NCBI RefSeq assembly: GCF_001730225.1
Contig: NZ_MIJE01000001.1
Coordinates: 248,001 to 312,000, forward strand
Direction of reading: 5' to 3'
Source: Desulfuribacillus alkaliarsenatis
GTDB lineage: Bacteria > Bacillota > Bacilli > Desulfuribacillales > Desulfuribacillaceae
Length of the DNA: 64,000 bases
Part shown: piece after piece, positions 27,258-36,939 of the stretch
Numbering within the stretch: position 1 is the first letter of the stretch
Layout: every line of letters begins with the position of its first letter
Notes under the pieces: generated by a model
What the model was told of the DNA's origin: nothing
The model's input: only the letters and a program-made list of their open reading frames with translations
Databases searched by the model: none
Program-made: the position numbers and the translations under genes

Positions 27258-27280
27258 CTCCTGCGGGGGCTATTTTTTAT
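27256..27280 (+). terminator. Rho-independent terminator after minD
   Basis: AGCTCC, TGCG loop, GGGGCT, then A and six T. The hairpin starts within the minD stop region. Confidence 0.8.
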
Positions 27281-27350
27281 TGCATATCTTAAAATGCTGC
27301 TGCATAGGATTGTACAAATAGACAAGTATCCTAAATAGTAGGTGATTGGT

Positions 27351-28175
27351 ATGCGAATTAAATTAGAAGGTGTAAAAAGAAGACGGGAGCAATTGATTGA
27401 CAAATTAAAATTTGGAGACGACTACGAGGAATCATTTGACAGACAAGCTGACAAGCAAATGAACCGATTACCAATTCCTAAACAGGTAAATAACAATAAG
27501 TGGATCTGGCAATCGGCTATTGCTGTTATGCTCGTTGTCTCTACTTTGTCTCTACAGCAGCTTTCGGCACCGTGGGCACAATCGAGTGTAACCTTTATTA
27601 ATGATGTTGTTGAACGTGACTATAACTGGGAGGGAGTTCTAGAGGCCCTAAACCTTGAGAATGATTTCTTTAATTTTGACGAGGGAATCGCGACACCGAC
27701 ACCGACTTCAACTGACCCAGGCTTATATAATGACTTTAACCAGTACCCGACAAACCCAGACGCAATCCCAGTATTTGGGCAAAATCCTGGGCAGCCAGCT
27801 CAGCAAAATGGCGGAGCCTCTATCGATAATAAGCTTGGCTTACCAATAGAAGGTTTATTAGTGAAAAGATTTACAGAAGATAAGCCGTTTCTAGAATTCA
27901 TCGCTCTAAATAATAAACAGGTGCAGTCAGTAGCCAGTGGTAAGGTTACTCAGATTGGCTATAACGACAAGGAAGAGCTGCTGATTTATGTTGAGGGTGA
28001 ACAGGATTTAACGTTTGTGTACGGTCGAGTGAAGGATATCGTAGTAAAAGAAGGTGACACGGTAGGAAAAGGTCAACACATTGCAACTGTAGATAGTACT
28101 GATGATGTTGAACTGCTACTATTCCAGATTATCAAAGATGGTAAAGCAGTCGACCCAGAAGCTTATTTGCCATAA
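27351..28175 (+). CDS. spoIVFA: SpoIVFA-like degenerate M23 membrane protein
   Basis: Mother-cell membrane protein that holds SpoIVFB inactive during sporulation. It has a cytoplasmic basic N-terminus, one membrane segment (WIWQSAIAVMLVVSTLSL, about residues 50-67), a Pro/Thr/Gln-rich linker and a LytM/M23-fold C-terminus (VQSVASGKVTQIGY and VKEGDTVGKGQHIATV). The zinc-binding HxxxD and HxH motifs of active M23 peptidases are absent, as in SpoIVFA. Adjacent spoIVFB makes the assignment strong. ATG 27351 is preferred over GTG 27342. Confidence 0.88.
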   Translation: MRIKLEGVKRRREQLIDKLKFGDDYEESFDRQADKQMNRLPIPKQVNNNKWIWQSAIAVMLVVSTLSLQQLSAPWAQSSVTFINDVVERDYNWEGVLEALNLENDFFNFDEGIATPTPTSTDPGLYNDFNQYPTNPDAIPVFGQNPGQPAQQNGGASIDNKLGLPIEGLLVKRFTEDKPFLEFIALNNKQVQSVASGKVTQIGYNDKEELLIYVEGEQDLTFVYGRVKDIVVKEGDTVGKGQHIATVDSTDDVELLLFQIIKDGKAVDPEAYLP

Positions 28176-28186
28176 GGTGGTTCAGC

Positions 28187-29047
28187 ATGAAACTTCGTAT
28201 ACATTGGCTTTTTCTAGTATTCCTCATCTATATAGGTTACTCAGGGCAGGTTTTTGAAGCACTGCTCTTTTTTCTCATTGTCATCATTCATGAGCTGGGG
28301 CATGTGTTTGTTGCCCGTAGCTTTGGTTGGCGAGTTACCGAAATCGAATTTCTACCATTTGGCGGTGTAGCAAAGGTTGATTGGAACTTCCAAGGCTGGC
28401 CTAGGCAAGAAAAGCTCGTAGCCATCGCAGGTCCGATGAATAATATTATTATGATAATGATAGCTTTGGTGCTGTTCCAGTTTGGTGTTATCGAGCGGGA
28501 TTTAGCTATGTTCTTTATTAAAGCAAATATGCTGCTAGCGGGATTTAATCTCCTCCCAGCGTTACCTTTGGATGGTGGGAGAATTTATCGGGCTACGGTA
28601 TGTCAGGAGCATGGATGGATAGAAGGTACGAGAATGGCATATCGGCTAAGCTATATCATCGGAGCTATTCTTGTGCTTGTGGGATTAATTATGCTTGCAC
28701 TGGGTTATTTGAACGTCACTTTTCTAATTCTAGGTGCATTCTTGCTCTTAGCAACCTTTATGGATCAGAGACAAATGAAATACCAACAGATGTATGCCCT
28801 TTTACATAAGAATTATAAGCAAGCTTCAGCTAAGACGACTTCTGAGCAAATAAAGCACATATCAACAAACAAGGATGAGAAAATATCAGATATAATCAAG
28901 GTCTTTTCCCCAGGGATTACGACTATTGTTTGGGTTATGGATAATAATAAAGTTATAGGAACGCTCACGGATAATGAGATTTTACATAAGGTTTTTGACG
29001 AACAGGTACCGTTGCACATGTCGATGGAGGACATGTTAAACTTATAA
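28187..29047 (+). CDS. spoIVFB: SpoIVFB-like M50 intramembrane metalloprotease
   Basis: Site-2-type protease that releases pro-sigma-K in the mother cell. HELGH lies in the second membrane helix (H35, E36, H39), and NLLPALPLDGG supplies the third zinc ligand at D129. About six membrane helices are followed by a CBS-like domain from about residue 215 (HISTNKDEKISDIIKVF), which in SpoIVFB senses ATP. 286 residues is normal. It is 11 bp after spoIVFA. Confidence 0.95.
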   Translation: MKLRIHWLFLVFLIYIGYSGQVFEALLFFLIVIIHELGHVFVARSFGWRVTEIEFLPFGGVAKVDWNFQGWPRQEKLVAIAGPMNNIIMIMIALVLFQFGVIERDLAMFFIKANMLLAGFNLLPALPLDGGRIYRATVCQEHGWIEGTRMAYRLSYIIGAILVLVGLIMLALGYLNVTFLILGAFLLLATFMDQRQMKYQQMYALLHKNYKQASAKTTSEQIKHISTNKDEKISDIIKVFSPGITTIVWVMDNNKVIGTLTDNEILHKVFDEQVPLHMSMEDMLNL

Positions 29048-29088
29048 ACACATGCTAACTTTATAATCATAGTTAGTGACAAGGAAAC

Positions 29089-29118
29089 TTGTAAGTTGGG
29101 GGATTTCTTTGATACAAT
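29089..29118 (+). promoter_or_regulatory. Candidate sigma-A promoter for the radical SAM/RNase G operon
   Basis: TTGTAA at 29089-29094 and TACAAT at 29113-29118 are spaced by 18 bases, about 40 bases before the next start codon. Confidence 0.45.
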
Positions 29119-29157
29119 AAAGCGATACTATTTTGGATAAGTTTTTAGGAGGAAATT

Positions 29158-31038
29158 ATGGAGAAGATTTGTCAGCATGATATACTGACGCAAGTAGAAA
29201 AACCAGCTAGGTACGCTGGTAACGAGTGGAATATAGTGATGAAAGATCACGCACAAATGGATGTAACATTTGCCTTGGCATTCCCTGATGTGTATGAGGT
29301 TGGGATGTCTTTTTTAGGTTATAAAATTTTATATCACATTATAAATAAAAGGGATACATACTATGCGGAGCGCGCTTTTGCACCGTGGGTCGATATGGAG
29401 CAAAAGATCCGCAACCACAATCAAGTACTGACGAGCACAGAGACGAAAACGCCGATTAAGGATTTCGACTTTGTATCCTTTACATTACAGTATGAAATGA
29501 GCTACACCAATATTTTAAATATGCTAGACCTTTCAGATTTACCTTTGTATGCTAAGGATCGTACTGAAGAGCATCCGTTAGTACTAGCAGGAGGACCATG
29601 TGCCTTTAACCCCGAGCCGATTGCTGATTTCTTCGACTTATTCGTGGTCGGTGAGGGTGAAGAGGCAGTTATAGATATAGCTGATGTGTACAAGGAGATA
29701 AAAGCAGAACAAAAATCCACTGGCAAACAGATTTCCAGGGAGGAGACACTCTTAAGATTAGCAAAAATCCCTGGTGTGTATGTGCCACGCTTTTATGACG
29801 TTGAGTATAAGGATGACGGTAGGGTTGCTTCTATTACACCTAATCACCCTTCGATACCAGCTAAGGTTGAGAAGCGGGTGCTAAGGGACTTAGATGCTAC
29901 TGAATATCCAGAGGATTTGGTTGTTCCGTTTTTGAACGTTGTCCACGACCGAGTCATGCTAGAGATTCAACGGGGATGTACTAGGGGCTGTCGTTTTTGC
30001 CAGGCGGGTATGGTCTATCGACCTGTTCGTGAGCGCAAGAAGGAAAATCTTCGAAAAATTGCCCGCACATTAGTGGATAAGACAGGATACGATGAGATAT
30101 CGTTGACATCATTAGCAAGCAACGATTATTCACAAATTCAGGAGTTAATCCATGAGCTACTAGATGAATTTAAGGAAGAGAAAATCGGCATCTCCCTGCC
30201 ATCGTTAAGGGCGGACAAGTTTTCCGTCAAGCTAGCTGAAGAGCTACAACAAATGCGTAAGTCTGGGCTTACCTTTGCCCCTGAGGCTGGTAGTCAAAGA
30301 CTGCGTGATGTTATCAATAAGGGAGTTAACGAAGAGCACTTGATTGACGCTGTGACTAGTGCTTTTCAGTCTGGATATAAGCAAGTGAAGCTGTATTTCA
30401 TGCTCGGCTTACCGACAGAAACGGATGAGGATATAGTTGGCATCGCTGAGCTAGCAGAGAAGGTAGTAGAAGCCTATCGTAGTGTAAATAAAGGCAAAAC
30501 CCGTGGACTTAAGGTTACAGTAAGCACCTCGCTGTTTGTACCAAAGCCCCATACGCCATTTCAATGGGTTGGACAACTATCTAAGAATGAGCTGCAGCGT
30601 CGTCGCTCCGTATTACAAAATGCGATAAAATCTAAAGCCATCACATATAACTGGCATGATCCAAATGTTAGCTTCCTAGAGGGTGCTGTTTCTAGAGGTG
30701 ACCGTAGACTTTCTAAGGCTATTTACCAAGCTTGGAAGAACGGCTGCAAGTTCGATAGCTGGACAGAGCAGTTCCGTAATCGTGAATGGCTGATGGCTTA
30801 TCAGGAGGTAGGGATAGATCCAGAGTGGTACGCCTTTAGAAATTTTGCCTATGATGAAATTCTTCCTTGGGAGCATATTAGCTCGGGGGTTAGTAAGAAA
30901 TATTTAGAGATTGAATACGAGCGGGCGTTAGTAGGTAAGACAATTGAAGATTGTCGGACCGCAAACTGTACAGGCTGCGGAGTATGTCAGTCCTTAGGTG
31001 TAGATGTTGTTGTCTGGAAGGGGGAGGAAGTTCAGTGA
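29158..31038 (+). CDS. TIGR03960 family radical SAM protein
   Basis: Large radical SAM protein (626 residues) with a B12-binding-like N-terminus (LAFPDVYEVGMSFLGYKIL, then FVVGEGEEAVIDI) and the cluster motif C274-x3-C278-x2-C281 in RGCTRGCRFCQAG. A cysteine-rich tail (CRTANCTGCGVCQSLG) follows. This family is nearly always followed by a DUF2344 (TIGR03936) gene and is widespread in Firmicutes upstream of rng-rplU; the reaction is not firmly known. The start has GGAGGAAATT before ATG. Confidence 0.93.
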   Translation: MEKICQHDILTQVEKPARYAGNEWNIVMKDHAQMDVTFALAFPDVYEVGMSFLGYKILYHIINKRDTYYAERAFAPWVDMEQKIRNHNQVLTSTETKTPIKDFDFVSFTLQYEMSYTNILNMLDLSDLPLYAKDRTEEHPLVLAGGPCAFNPEPIADFFDLFVVGEGEEAVIDIADVYKEIKAEQKSTGKQISREETLLRLAKIPGVYVPRFYDVEYKDDGRVASITPNHPSIPAKVEKRVLRDLDATEYPEDLVVPFLNVVHDRVMLEIQRGCTRGCRFCQAGMVYRPVRERKKENLRKIARTLVDKTGYDEISLTSLASNDYSQIQELIHELLDEFKEEKIGISLPSLRADKFSVKLAEELQQMRKSGLTFAPEAGSQRLRDVINKGVNEEHLIDAVTSAFQSGYKQVKLYFMLGLPTETDEDIVGIAELAEKVVEAYRSVNKGKTRGLKVTVSTSLFVPKPHTPFQWVGQLSKNELQRRRSVLQNAIKSKAITYNWHDPNVSFLEGAVSRGDRRLSKAIYQAWKNGCKFDSWTEQFRNREWLMAYQEVGIDPEWYAFRNFAYDEILPWEHISSGVSKKYLEIEYERALVGKTIEDCRTANCTGCGVCQSLGVDVVVWKGEEVQ

Positions 31039-31814
31039 TAAGAACGATGCGTGCACGCTTTTCAAAAGGAGATGGTCTACGCTACATCTCCCATCTCGAT
31101 TTGCAAAGAATGTTTGGTCGTGCCCTAAGGCGGGCAAGGATTCCAATTGCCTATAGTCAAGGCTTTAATCCCCATCCACGGCTAGCCTTTGGCTCTGCCT
31201 TAGGAGTTGGGACCACCAGTGAAAGTGAATTTCTTGATATTGACCTTAATGAGCCGATGACTCCAGACGAATTTATGCAGCAGATGAACGGAATTCTTCC
31301 TGAAGGACTCAGAATCGAAGAAGCGCACCTCTATGAATTAGGAGAAGAACCGAAAAAGCTGAAAACCTTAATGAGCGTAATTAATGCTGCAGAGTATGAG
31401 ATTTATATATACCCAGAAACACAAAACTCAGAAGCTTCTGCAGAATCAGAATCACTTGCTAAATCACGTGCAGAATCACTTGCAAAATTCCAAGAGCAGC
31501 TGCAGGCAGCCTTGCACAAAATAAACCTAAAAGACAGCTGGGTAATATCTAGGTTTAGTAAGAAAAAGGAGCGGGAGCTTGACATAAAGCCGTTTGTATA
31601 CCAGATTGAATGCATCACAGAAGCAGATAGCGACGACACTAAAGTTGTCGTCCGAGCACTTGTGAAATCAGGAAGTGAGGCTAACGTTCGTCCTGATGAA
31701 ATTATCGAAGTGCTGCGTACTTACGGTGAACTGCCAGAAGCTCCCTATCAAATCCATAGAAAAAACCTTGGCATCATGGAAGAGCAGATGATAAAGAAAC
31801 CGTTTCTATCATAA
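31035..31814 (+). CDS. TIGR03936 / DUF2344 family protein
   Basis: Protein of 259 residues beginning MIRTMRARFSKGDGLRYISHLDLQRMFGRALRRA (family hallmark, quoted in pieces: RFSKGDGLRYISHLDL and FGRALRRA), with SQGFNPHPRLAFGSALGVG. In some genomes it is fused to the radical SAM protein encoded upstream. GTG at 31035 overlaps the upstream stop by 4 bases and has GGGGAGGAAG before it; a longer in-frame start at 30951 is inside the upstream gene and is rejected. Residues 130-155 are a Glu/Ser/Ala-rich insertion. Confidence 0.92.
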   Translation: MIRTMRARFSKGDGLRYISHLDLQRMFGRALRRARIPIAYSQGFNPHPRLAFGSALGVGTTSESEFLDIDLNEPMTPDEFMQQMNGILPEGLRIEEAHLYELGEEPKKLKTLMSVINAAEYEIYIYPETQNSEASAESESLAKSRAESLAKFQEQLQAALHKINLKDSWVISRFSKKKERELDIKPFVYQIECITEADSDDTKVVVRALVKSGSEANVRPDEIIEVLRTYGELPEAPYQIHRKNLGIMEEQMIKKPFLS

Positions 31815-31862
31815 GGAAAACTTAGTTCAGATGTTAGGATATTAAAGCTGGAGAGATGGACA

Positions 31863-33356
31863 ATGGGAAAAAAACTGATTATAAACTGTGATAGTAGGGA
31901 ATTTAGGGTTGGTGTCCTGGAGGATGAAGCTCTAAGGGAAATCTATATTCAAAGGCCTTTAAGTGAGCGGCTTGTGGGCAATGTATATAAGGGACGTGTC
32001 AGTAACGTTCTGCCAGGAATGCAGGCAGCCTTTATAGATATAGGGCTAGAAAAAAACGCCTTTCTCTATGTTTCCGATGCAATCGTGGCGAACCATTTAG
32101 AGGAACAGGGAACGACCGATGATGTGCAAATTAATCAGATCTTAAAGCAGGGTCAAGAGGTCGTTGTACAGGTGGTCAAGGAGCCCTTTGGAACTAAGGG
32201 GGCCCGCGTATCAGTCAATATCAATATACCTGGGCGCTACATTGTGCTAATGCCGCTATCTAAGCATATTGGAATTTCGAGGAAAATTGAAGATGAGCAG
32301 GATCGCAGCCGTCTTAAAGAGATAGCTCAATCACTGTTTGAAAAAGATCAACTAGGGATGATTCTACGCACAGTAGCAAATACCGTTGACCGTCGGCAGA
32401 TTGAAATGGACTACAAGCTACTTTTAGGGATCTGGGAGAATATCCAACGCACAGTTAAAATTCAGAAAACCCCAAGCTTGGTTCATCGTGATTTAGAAAT
32501 TGTCCCAAGGGTAATACGGGATGTTTTAACTGAGGATGTCGAAGAAATAGTTATCGATACACATGATGAGTATCGGGCAATATCAAAAATACTTGAAAAC
32601 ATTGCTCCCCACCTAATTTCGAGTGTAACCCATTACAAAGGTGATGCTCCAATCTTTGACCACTATGGAATTGAAGATTCATTATCTAAGGTTGTAAAGT
32701 CAAAGGTTTGGATGAAAAATGGTGGCTATCTAATCATAGATCACACAGAAGCTCTTACTGTGATTGACGTAAATACTGGCAAGTTCGTAGGCCAGCGAAA
32801 TCTCGAGGACACAGTTGTTAGTACGAACGTTGAAGCGGCCAAGGAAGTAGCGGCACAGCTACGCTTACGTAACATCAGTGGCATTATCATCGTCGATTTC
32901 ATTGATATGCATGTCGAGGAAAACCAGCAAAAAGTCTTGCAGGTCATGGAGGAAGAACTACAAAAGGACAGCAACAAAACACATCTTTTAGGTATCACAA
33001 GACTCGGATTAGTAGAAATAACACGTAAAAAAATAAGAAAAAGCTTACATGATGTCCTTCTAGATACCTGTCCAACCTGTCATGGCTCTGGGAAAGTCTT
33101 GTCAGATATTGCGATAGCCAATCGTATTGATAGAGAAATCCGTCATTACCTACGACACACGAAGGACGAAGCAATTATTGTCGAGATGCATCCACGGATA
33201 GCAGCTGATTTTAAAGGTGCTAATAATGAAAATCAGCAGTTTATCGAGCAGCAATTTGGCAAACGCATCTTTATACGTGAGAAGGAATTTGTAGATATCG
33301 AGCATTTTAACATTATCTATTCAGGAGATGAAAAGGAAGCAGCAGCGCTATATTAG
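31863..33356 (+). CDS. rng: Ribonuclease E/G family endoribonuclease
   Basis: Single-strand-specific endonuclease involved in RNA decay and rRNA maturation. The protein (497 residues) has an N-terminal S1 domain (VGNVYKGRVSNVLPGMQAAFIDIG in parts: YKGRVSNVLPGMQAAF), a DNase I-like catalytic core with two acidic motifs (TVIDVNTGKFVG and GIIIVDFIDM) and the zinc-link CPTCHGSG. The long C-terminal scaffold of E. coli RNase E is absent, so it is RNase G-like in length. B. subtilis itself lacks this gene; many other Firmicutes have it just before rplU. Confidence 0.95.
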   Translation: MGKKLIINCDSREFRVGVLEDEALREIYIQRPLSERLVGNVYKGRVSNVLPGMQAAFIDIGLEKNAFLYVSDAIVANHLEEQGTTDDVQINQILKQGQEVVVQVVKEPFGTKGARVSVNINIPGRYIVLMPLSKHIGISRKIEDEQDRSRLKEIAQSLFEKDQLGMILRTVANTVDRRQIEMDYKLLLGIWENIQRTVKIQKTPSLVHRDLEIVPRVIRDVLTEDVEEIVIDTHDEYRAISKILENIAPHLISSVTHYKGDAPIFDHYGIEDSLSKVVKSKVWMKNGGYLIIDHTEALTVIDVNTGKFVGQRNLEDTVVSTNVEAAKEVAAQLRLRNISGIIIVDFIDMHVEENQQKVLQVMEEELQKDSNKTHLLGITRLGLVEITRKKIRKSLHDVLLDTCPTCHGSGKVLSDIAIANRIDREIRHYLRHTKDEAIIVEMHPRIAADFKGANNENQQFIEQQFGKRIFIREKEFVDIEHFNIIYSGDEKEAAALY

Positions 33357-33387
33357 AATTATAACTTACTAAGAGTAAGCGTAGCTA

Positions 33388-33417
33388 TTGACAGCGTATG
33401 TGGAAAAGTGATATTAT
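33388..33417 (+). promoter_or_regulatory. Sigma-A promoter of the rplU operon
   Basis: Consensus TTGACA at 33388-33393 and TATTAT at 33412-33417 with an 18-base spacer. It would start a leader of about 140 bases before rplU. Confidence 0.72.
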
Positions 33418-33423
33418 ATTTTG

Positions 33424-33553
33424 AGCAGTGTGCCATTGGGGTCTTCCTCCGGCATGCTTCAACCGCACGTACAAGGTTTTAAACTATAAGTATACAGCTT
33501 AATTATAAGCTATATAGCCTTATAGACCTTCGACGGCGAGTCTAAGTCTAATA
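33424..33553 (+). promoter_or_regulatory. Likely ribosomal protein L21 leader
   Basis: The 5' untranslated region between the promoter and rplU is long and more GC-rich at its 5' end (TGCCATTGGGGTCTTCCTCC, ACCGCACGTAC), with a distal ACCTTCGACGGCGAG segment close to the ribosome binding site. A structured leader at this position is known in Bacilli (L21 leader family). I infer membership from position and length; I have not derived the fold. Confidence 0.5.
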
Positions 33554-33566
33554 GGAGGTGCAGTAC

Positions 33567-33878
33567 ATGTACGCAATTATCGAAACTGGTGGCAAGCAAT
33601 ACAAAGTAGAACAAGGCACTGAGCTTTACATTGAGAAGTTAGATGCAGAAGTTGGAGATTCAGTGAGCTTTGACAAGGTATTACTTGTTTCTAAAGACGG
33701 TCAAGTTCAAGTTGGTAGCCCAACAGTTGCTAATGCAACAGTAACAGGCAAAGTAGAGAAGAATGGTCGCGCTAAGAAGATCGTAGTTTTCAAATACAAG
33801 CCGAAAAAGAACTACAGCCGTAAGCAAGGACACCGTCAACCGTTCACTAAAGTTGTAATCGAAGCTATCAACGCATAG
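33567..33878 (+). CDS. rplU: 50S ribosomal protein L21
   Basis: Complete L21 of 103 residues: [17 protein letters not shown] at the start and [17 protein letters not shown] near the end. ATG 33567 follows AGGAGGTG by 6 bases; an in-frame GTG at 33558 is part of that site. First gene of the L21 - Prp - L27 operon. Confidence 0.98.
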   Translation: MYAIIETGGKQYKVEQGTELYIEKLDAEVGDSVSFDKVLLVSKDGQVQVGSPTVANATVTGKVEKNGRAKKIVVFKYKPKKNYSRKQGHRQPFTKVVIEAINA

Positions 33879-33899
33879 TAGTAAGGTAGTACTTAGCCT

Positions 33900-34232
33900 A
33901 TGGTTGAAATTATCGTATACAAGAACAGAGCTGACGAAGTCGTATCTTTTCAAGTCCATGGTCACGCGGGCTATGCAGATCAAGGACAAGATATTGTCTG
34001 TTCAGCCGTATCAGTATTAACACTGAATACTGTAAATAGCATCTCTCACTTATTAGGGATTAAGCTAGAACCAACATCTGATTTAGGAATACTAGAATGT
34101 CATTTTCCAAAACAACAGGATTTATTACAGCAAGAGAAAATGCAGCTACTTTTACAGAGTATGGTCTTAGGTATTCAAGCAATTAAAGATAATTATAGTG
34201 AATATATCGAATATAAAACGAAACACGTATAA
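33900..34232 (+). CDS. prp: Ribosomal-processing cysteine protease Prp
   Basis: Protease that removes the N-terminal extension of L27 in Firmicutes and some others. The catalytic pair is clear: H22 in [11 protein letters not shown] and C34 in [10 protein letters not shown]. 110 residues, normal length. It lies between rplU and rpmA, the universal position for this gene (ysxB in B. subtilis). The L27 encoded next carries the matching cleavable extension. Confidence 0.95.
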   Translation: MVEIIVYKNRADEVVSFQVHGHAGYADQGQDIVCSAVSVLTLNTVNSISHLLGIKLEPTSDLGILECHFPKQQDLLQQEKMQLLLQSMVLGIQAIKDNYSEYIEYKTKHV

Positions 34233-34245
34233 GGAGGTGGCTTAC

Positions 34246-34536
34246 ATGCTACAAATGAATCTACAATTATTTGCTCAGAAAAAGGGAGTAGGTAGTTCCA
34301 AGAACGGTCGTGACAGTCAAGCTAAACGCTTAGGAGTTAAACGTCAAGATGGCCAGCTTGTATCTGCTGGAAGTATCCTTGTACGTCAAAGAGGTACAAA
34401 GATTTACCCTGGAGATAACGTAGGTATTGGTGGAGATGACACACTATTTGCTAAAGCTGAGGGTGTTGTTGCTTTCGAAAGATTAGGTCGCGATAAAAAA
34501 CGCGTAAGCGTTTACCCAGTATCTGCTGAAGCATAA
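34246..34536 (+). CDS. rpmA: 50S ribosomal protein L27 with Prp-cleavable N-terminus
   Basis: L27 of 96 residues. The N-terminus [16 protein letters not shown] has the LQxFA-type motif cut by Prp between Phe and Ala, exposing the AQKKG tail that reaches the peptidyl transferase centre. The rest ([24 protein letters not shown]) is standard. AAGGAGGTGG precedes ATG 34246. Confidence 0.98.
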   Translation: MLQMNLQLFAQKKGVGSSKNGRDSQAKRLGVKRQDGQLVSAGSILVRQRGTKIYPGDNVGIGGDDTLFAKAEGVVAFERLGRDKKRVSVYPVSAEA

Positions 34537-34550
34537 AACCTATAGAGAAA

Positions 34551-34579
34551 GGTCTGGTCTAAAGCCAGATCTTTTTTTT
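34551..34579 (+). terminator. Rho-independent terminator after rpmA
   Basis: GGTCTGG, TCTAAAG loop, CCAGATC, then eight T. Confidence 0.93.
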
Positions 34580-34742
34580 GGCTCTTTACTCTTTAAAATG
34601 GTTCTTGATTTCGTTTGCGCTATTATCTTTTTCTTATTTTAAAAGGGATTTTATGTATCTTTGTCGAATAAAGGAAGTACATACTTATTGAATACGGTGA
34701 AATGTGTTTATTAAGTAATAAGATATGTTAGGGTTGGTTGTT

Positions 34743-35330
34743 ATGAATATGGAAATACTAAAAATGAATAAACCACACAAGCAGGTATTAAAAATGTTGA
34801 CAGAACTACGTCATGATATGGTTAATCATATACAAGTTATTCATGCCTATGCCAAACTAGAAAAAACGGAAAAGATTATTGATTACATTGAGGCAATAGC
34901 GCGAGAATATCAAATGCAAAGCCGCTTATCGAATTTAGGTAATGATCGGTTAAGTGCAAATCTTATTGCAATGACTATGCGCTTTCCTGAATTGAAATTT
35001 GATTTCTATAGTAGCAGTCGACGTATACATTTATTAGAATATACAAAACGTAATGAAGAAGAATTATTAGCAATAATATTAAGTACGATTACAAGCCTAG
35101 CGGCTCAGGAGCAGGGGTTAAACCATATTCAGATTGTTATGTCAGTCGATAATGTTACAAAGCCCAAGGTTCCAAAAATAATATTCTCGCTTTATGGCGA
35201 GGAGCTAGCGGAAGACAACAAAGCAGTAAGTTGCTTGAAAAAACGTCTAGAGAAGTATAATGTGGAACTAAGACAGCATCACCAGGATTCAGAGGTCTTT
35301 GAATGGGAGCTGCTGTTCTACAATAGCTAA
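34743..35330 (+). CDS. spo0B: Spo0B-like sporulation phosphotransferase
   Basis: Phosphorelay protein passing phosphate from Spo0F to Spo0A. The phosphoacceptor helix LRHDMVNHIQVIHAYAKL matches the Spo0B/sensor-kinase dimerisation helix, with His near residue 24, and the C-terminus has an ATPase-like fold without the kinase motifs. 195 residues from ATG 34743; the start is uncertain, as only TTAGGG stands upstream. The place directly before obg is the same as in B. subtilis and supports the name. Confidence 0.85.
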   Translation: MNMEILKMNKPHKQVLKMLTELRHDMVNHIQVIHAYAKLEKTEKIIDYIEAIAREYQMQSRLSNLGNDRLSANLIAMTMRFPELKFDFYSSSRRIHLLEYTKRNEEELLAIILSTITSLAAQEQGLNHIQIVMSVDNVTKPKVPKIIFSLYGEELAEDNKAVSCLKKRLEKYNVELRQHHQDSEVFEWELLFYNS

Positions 35331-35371
35331 TAATCAGAAATGAGAATGATTTATACATATGAGGTGGAAAC

Positions 35372-36688
35372 ATGTTTGTAGATAAGGTAAAAATATATGT
35401 CAAAGGTGGCGACGGCGGTAATGGTATGGTCGCCTTTCGTCGTGAGCCCTTTGTGCCTGATGGAGGCCCTGCAGGTGGTGACGGCGGTAAGGGTGGAGAC
35501 CTTATATTTGAAGTGGATGAAGGGTTACGCACACTTGTCGACTTCCGATACAAGAAGCATTTCCGTGCGCCTAAGGGTGAAAACGGAAGAACTAAGAATC
35601 AGCATGGTGCTAAAGGGGACAACCTTATAGTGCGTGTTCCGCCAGGTACTGTGGTGGTAAATGAAGCGACTGGTGCAGTTATAGCGGACTTGGTGAGCCA
35701 CGGAGATCAAGCAACTATTGCTAAAGGTGGTCGTGGAGGACGTGGAAATACCCGTTTTGCTAACTCTCGTCACAAAGCGCCTGATATAGCTGAAAAGGGC
35801 GAGCCTGGTGAAGAGTTTGAAATTATTTTAGAGCTGAAGCTATTAGCTGATGTTGGTCTGGTAGGGTTCCCGTCCGTTGGGAAATCGACAATGCTGTCTG
35901 TAGTATCAGCAGCTAAACCGAAAATCGCTGAATACCATTTCACTACCTTGCAACCAAATATCGGGGTCGTTAAGGTTGACGAAGAGGATAGCTTTGTCAT
36001 GGCTGACTTGCCTGGACTTATCGAAGGGGCACATGAAGGAGTTGGACTCGGACATCAATTCTTACGACATATTGAGCGTACCCGAGTGATTGTTCATGTG
36101 ATTGATATGGCTGCTGTCGATGGCAGAGATCCGTTTAAAGACTTTATGCAAATCAATGCAGAGCTTGAGCTTTATAATCCAAAGCTAATGGAGCGTCCGC
36201 AGCTTATCGTCGCCAATAAAATGGATATCCCAGACGCTGCAGATAACTTACAGATATTTAAAGAAGAGCTAGAGGAACAATATAAGCAGGAAGGCAAAAG
36301 CCTTGAAGATATAAAAATCTATGAATTATCGGCCTTAACCCGCAAAGGTCTAGATCCACTACTTAGAGATATATCGACTCTACTTAGAGAACTGCCTAAT
36401 ATTCTGCTTTATGAAGATATTGGCGAAGAAACAGAGGATTACAAAATCTATCGTGCAGAAGCAGAGGAAAAACCGTTTACCATTCGTAAAGATAACGAAA
36501 CCTTTGTCGTTGAAGGTGAGCGCCTAGAGAAGCTTGTAGTCATGACAGACTTTAGTCGTGAGGATAGCGTCACCCGCTTCGCCCGTATATTAAAAGGCAT
36601 CGGTGTTGATGCTGCACTACGTGAAGCAGGCGCTAAAGAAGGCGATACGATCCGCATCGTAGAGATGGAATTCGATTTTGTAGATTAG
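35372..36688 (+). CDS. obg: Obg family GTPase (CgtA)
   Basis: Essential GTPase of ribosome assembly and stress control. It has a glycine-rich Obg fold (residues 1-158, with [14 protein letters not shown]), a G domain ([10 protein letters not shown]-loop, [12 protein letters not shown] switch II, NKMD) and a C-terminal OCT domain with [17 protein letters not shown]. 438 residues. GAGGTGG precedes ATG. Confidence 0.98.
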   Translation: MFVDKVKIYVKGGDGGNGMVAFRREPFVPDGGPAGGDGGKGGDLIFEVDEGLRTLVDFRYKKHFRAPKGENGRTKNQHGAKGDNLIVRVPPGTVVVNEATGAVIADLVSHGDQATIAKGGRGGRGNTRFANSRHKAPDIAEKGEPGEEFEIILELKLLADVGLVGFPSVGKSTMLSVVSAAKPKIAEYHFTTLQPNIGVVKVDEEDSFVMADLPGLIEGAHEGVGLGHQFLRHIERTRVIVHVIDMAAVDGRDPFKDFMQINAELELYNPKLMERPQLIVANKMDIPDAADNLQIFKEELEEQYKQEGKSLEDIKIYELSALTRKGLDPLLRDISTLLRELPNILLYEDIGEETEDYKIYRAEAEEKPFTIRKDNETFVVEGERLEKLVVMTDFSREDSVTRFARILKGIGVDAALREAGAKEGDTIRIVEMEFDFVD

Positions 36689-36737
36689 GATATAAAAGTG
36701 AAAGTTAGAAAGCTTAAAGTTGGAAAGTTATTATTGG

Positions 36738-36774
36738 AGTGGACATGTTGGAAAAAATAACATGTCCACTTTTT
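36738..36774 (+). terminator. Rho-independent terminator after obg
   Basis: AGTGGACATGTT and AACATGTCCACT pair perfectly over 12 bases, followed by five T. Confidence 0.93.
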
Positions 36775-36795
36775 GAAAAAACTTGTCTAGAAATA

Positions 36796-36824
36796 TTGAC
36801 TTGAGAGAATATATATGTTATTCT
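36796..36824 (+). promoter_or_regulatory. Promoter of the tRNA cluster
   Basis: TTGACT at 36796-36801 and TATTCT at 36819-36824 with a 17-base spacer, about 30 bases before the first tRNA. Confidence 0.65.
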
Positions 36825-36855
36825 ATTAAATGTCGCTGGAATTTTGCGACTGAGT

Positions 36856-36932
36856 GGAGCTGTGGTGTAGAGGCCTAACATGCCTGCCTGTCACGCAGGA
36901 GATCGCGGGTTCGAATCCCGTCAGCTCCGCCA
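36856..36932 (+). tRNA. tRNA-Asp (GTC)
   Basis: 77-base cloverleaf with acceptor GGAGCTG/CAGCTCC, anticodon stem CCTGC/GCAGG with loop CTGTCAC (anticodon GTC), a TTCGAAT T-loop, and an encoded CCA at 36930-36932. Confidence 0.97.
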
Positions 36933-36939
36933 CTTTAAA

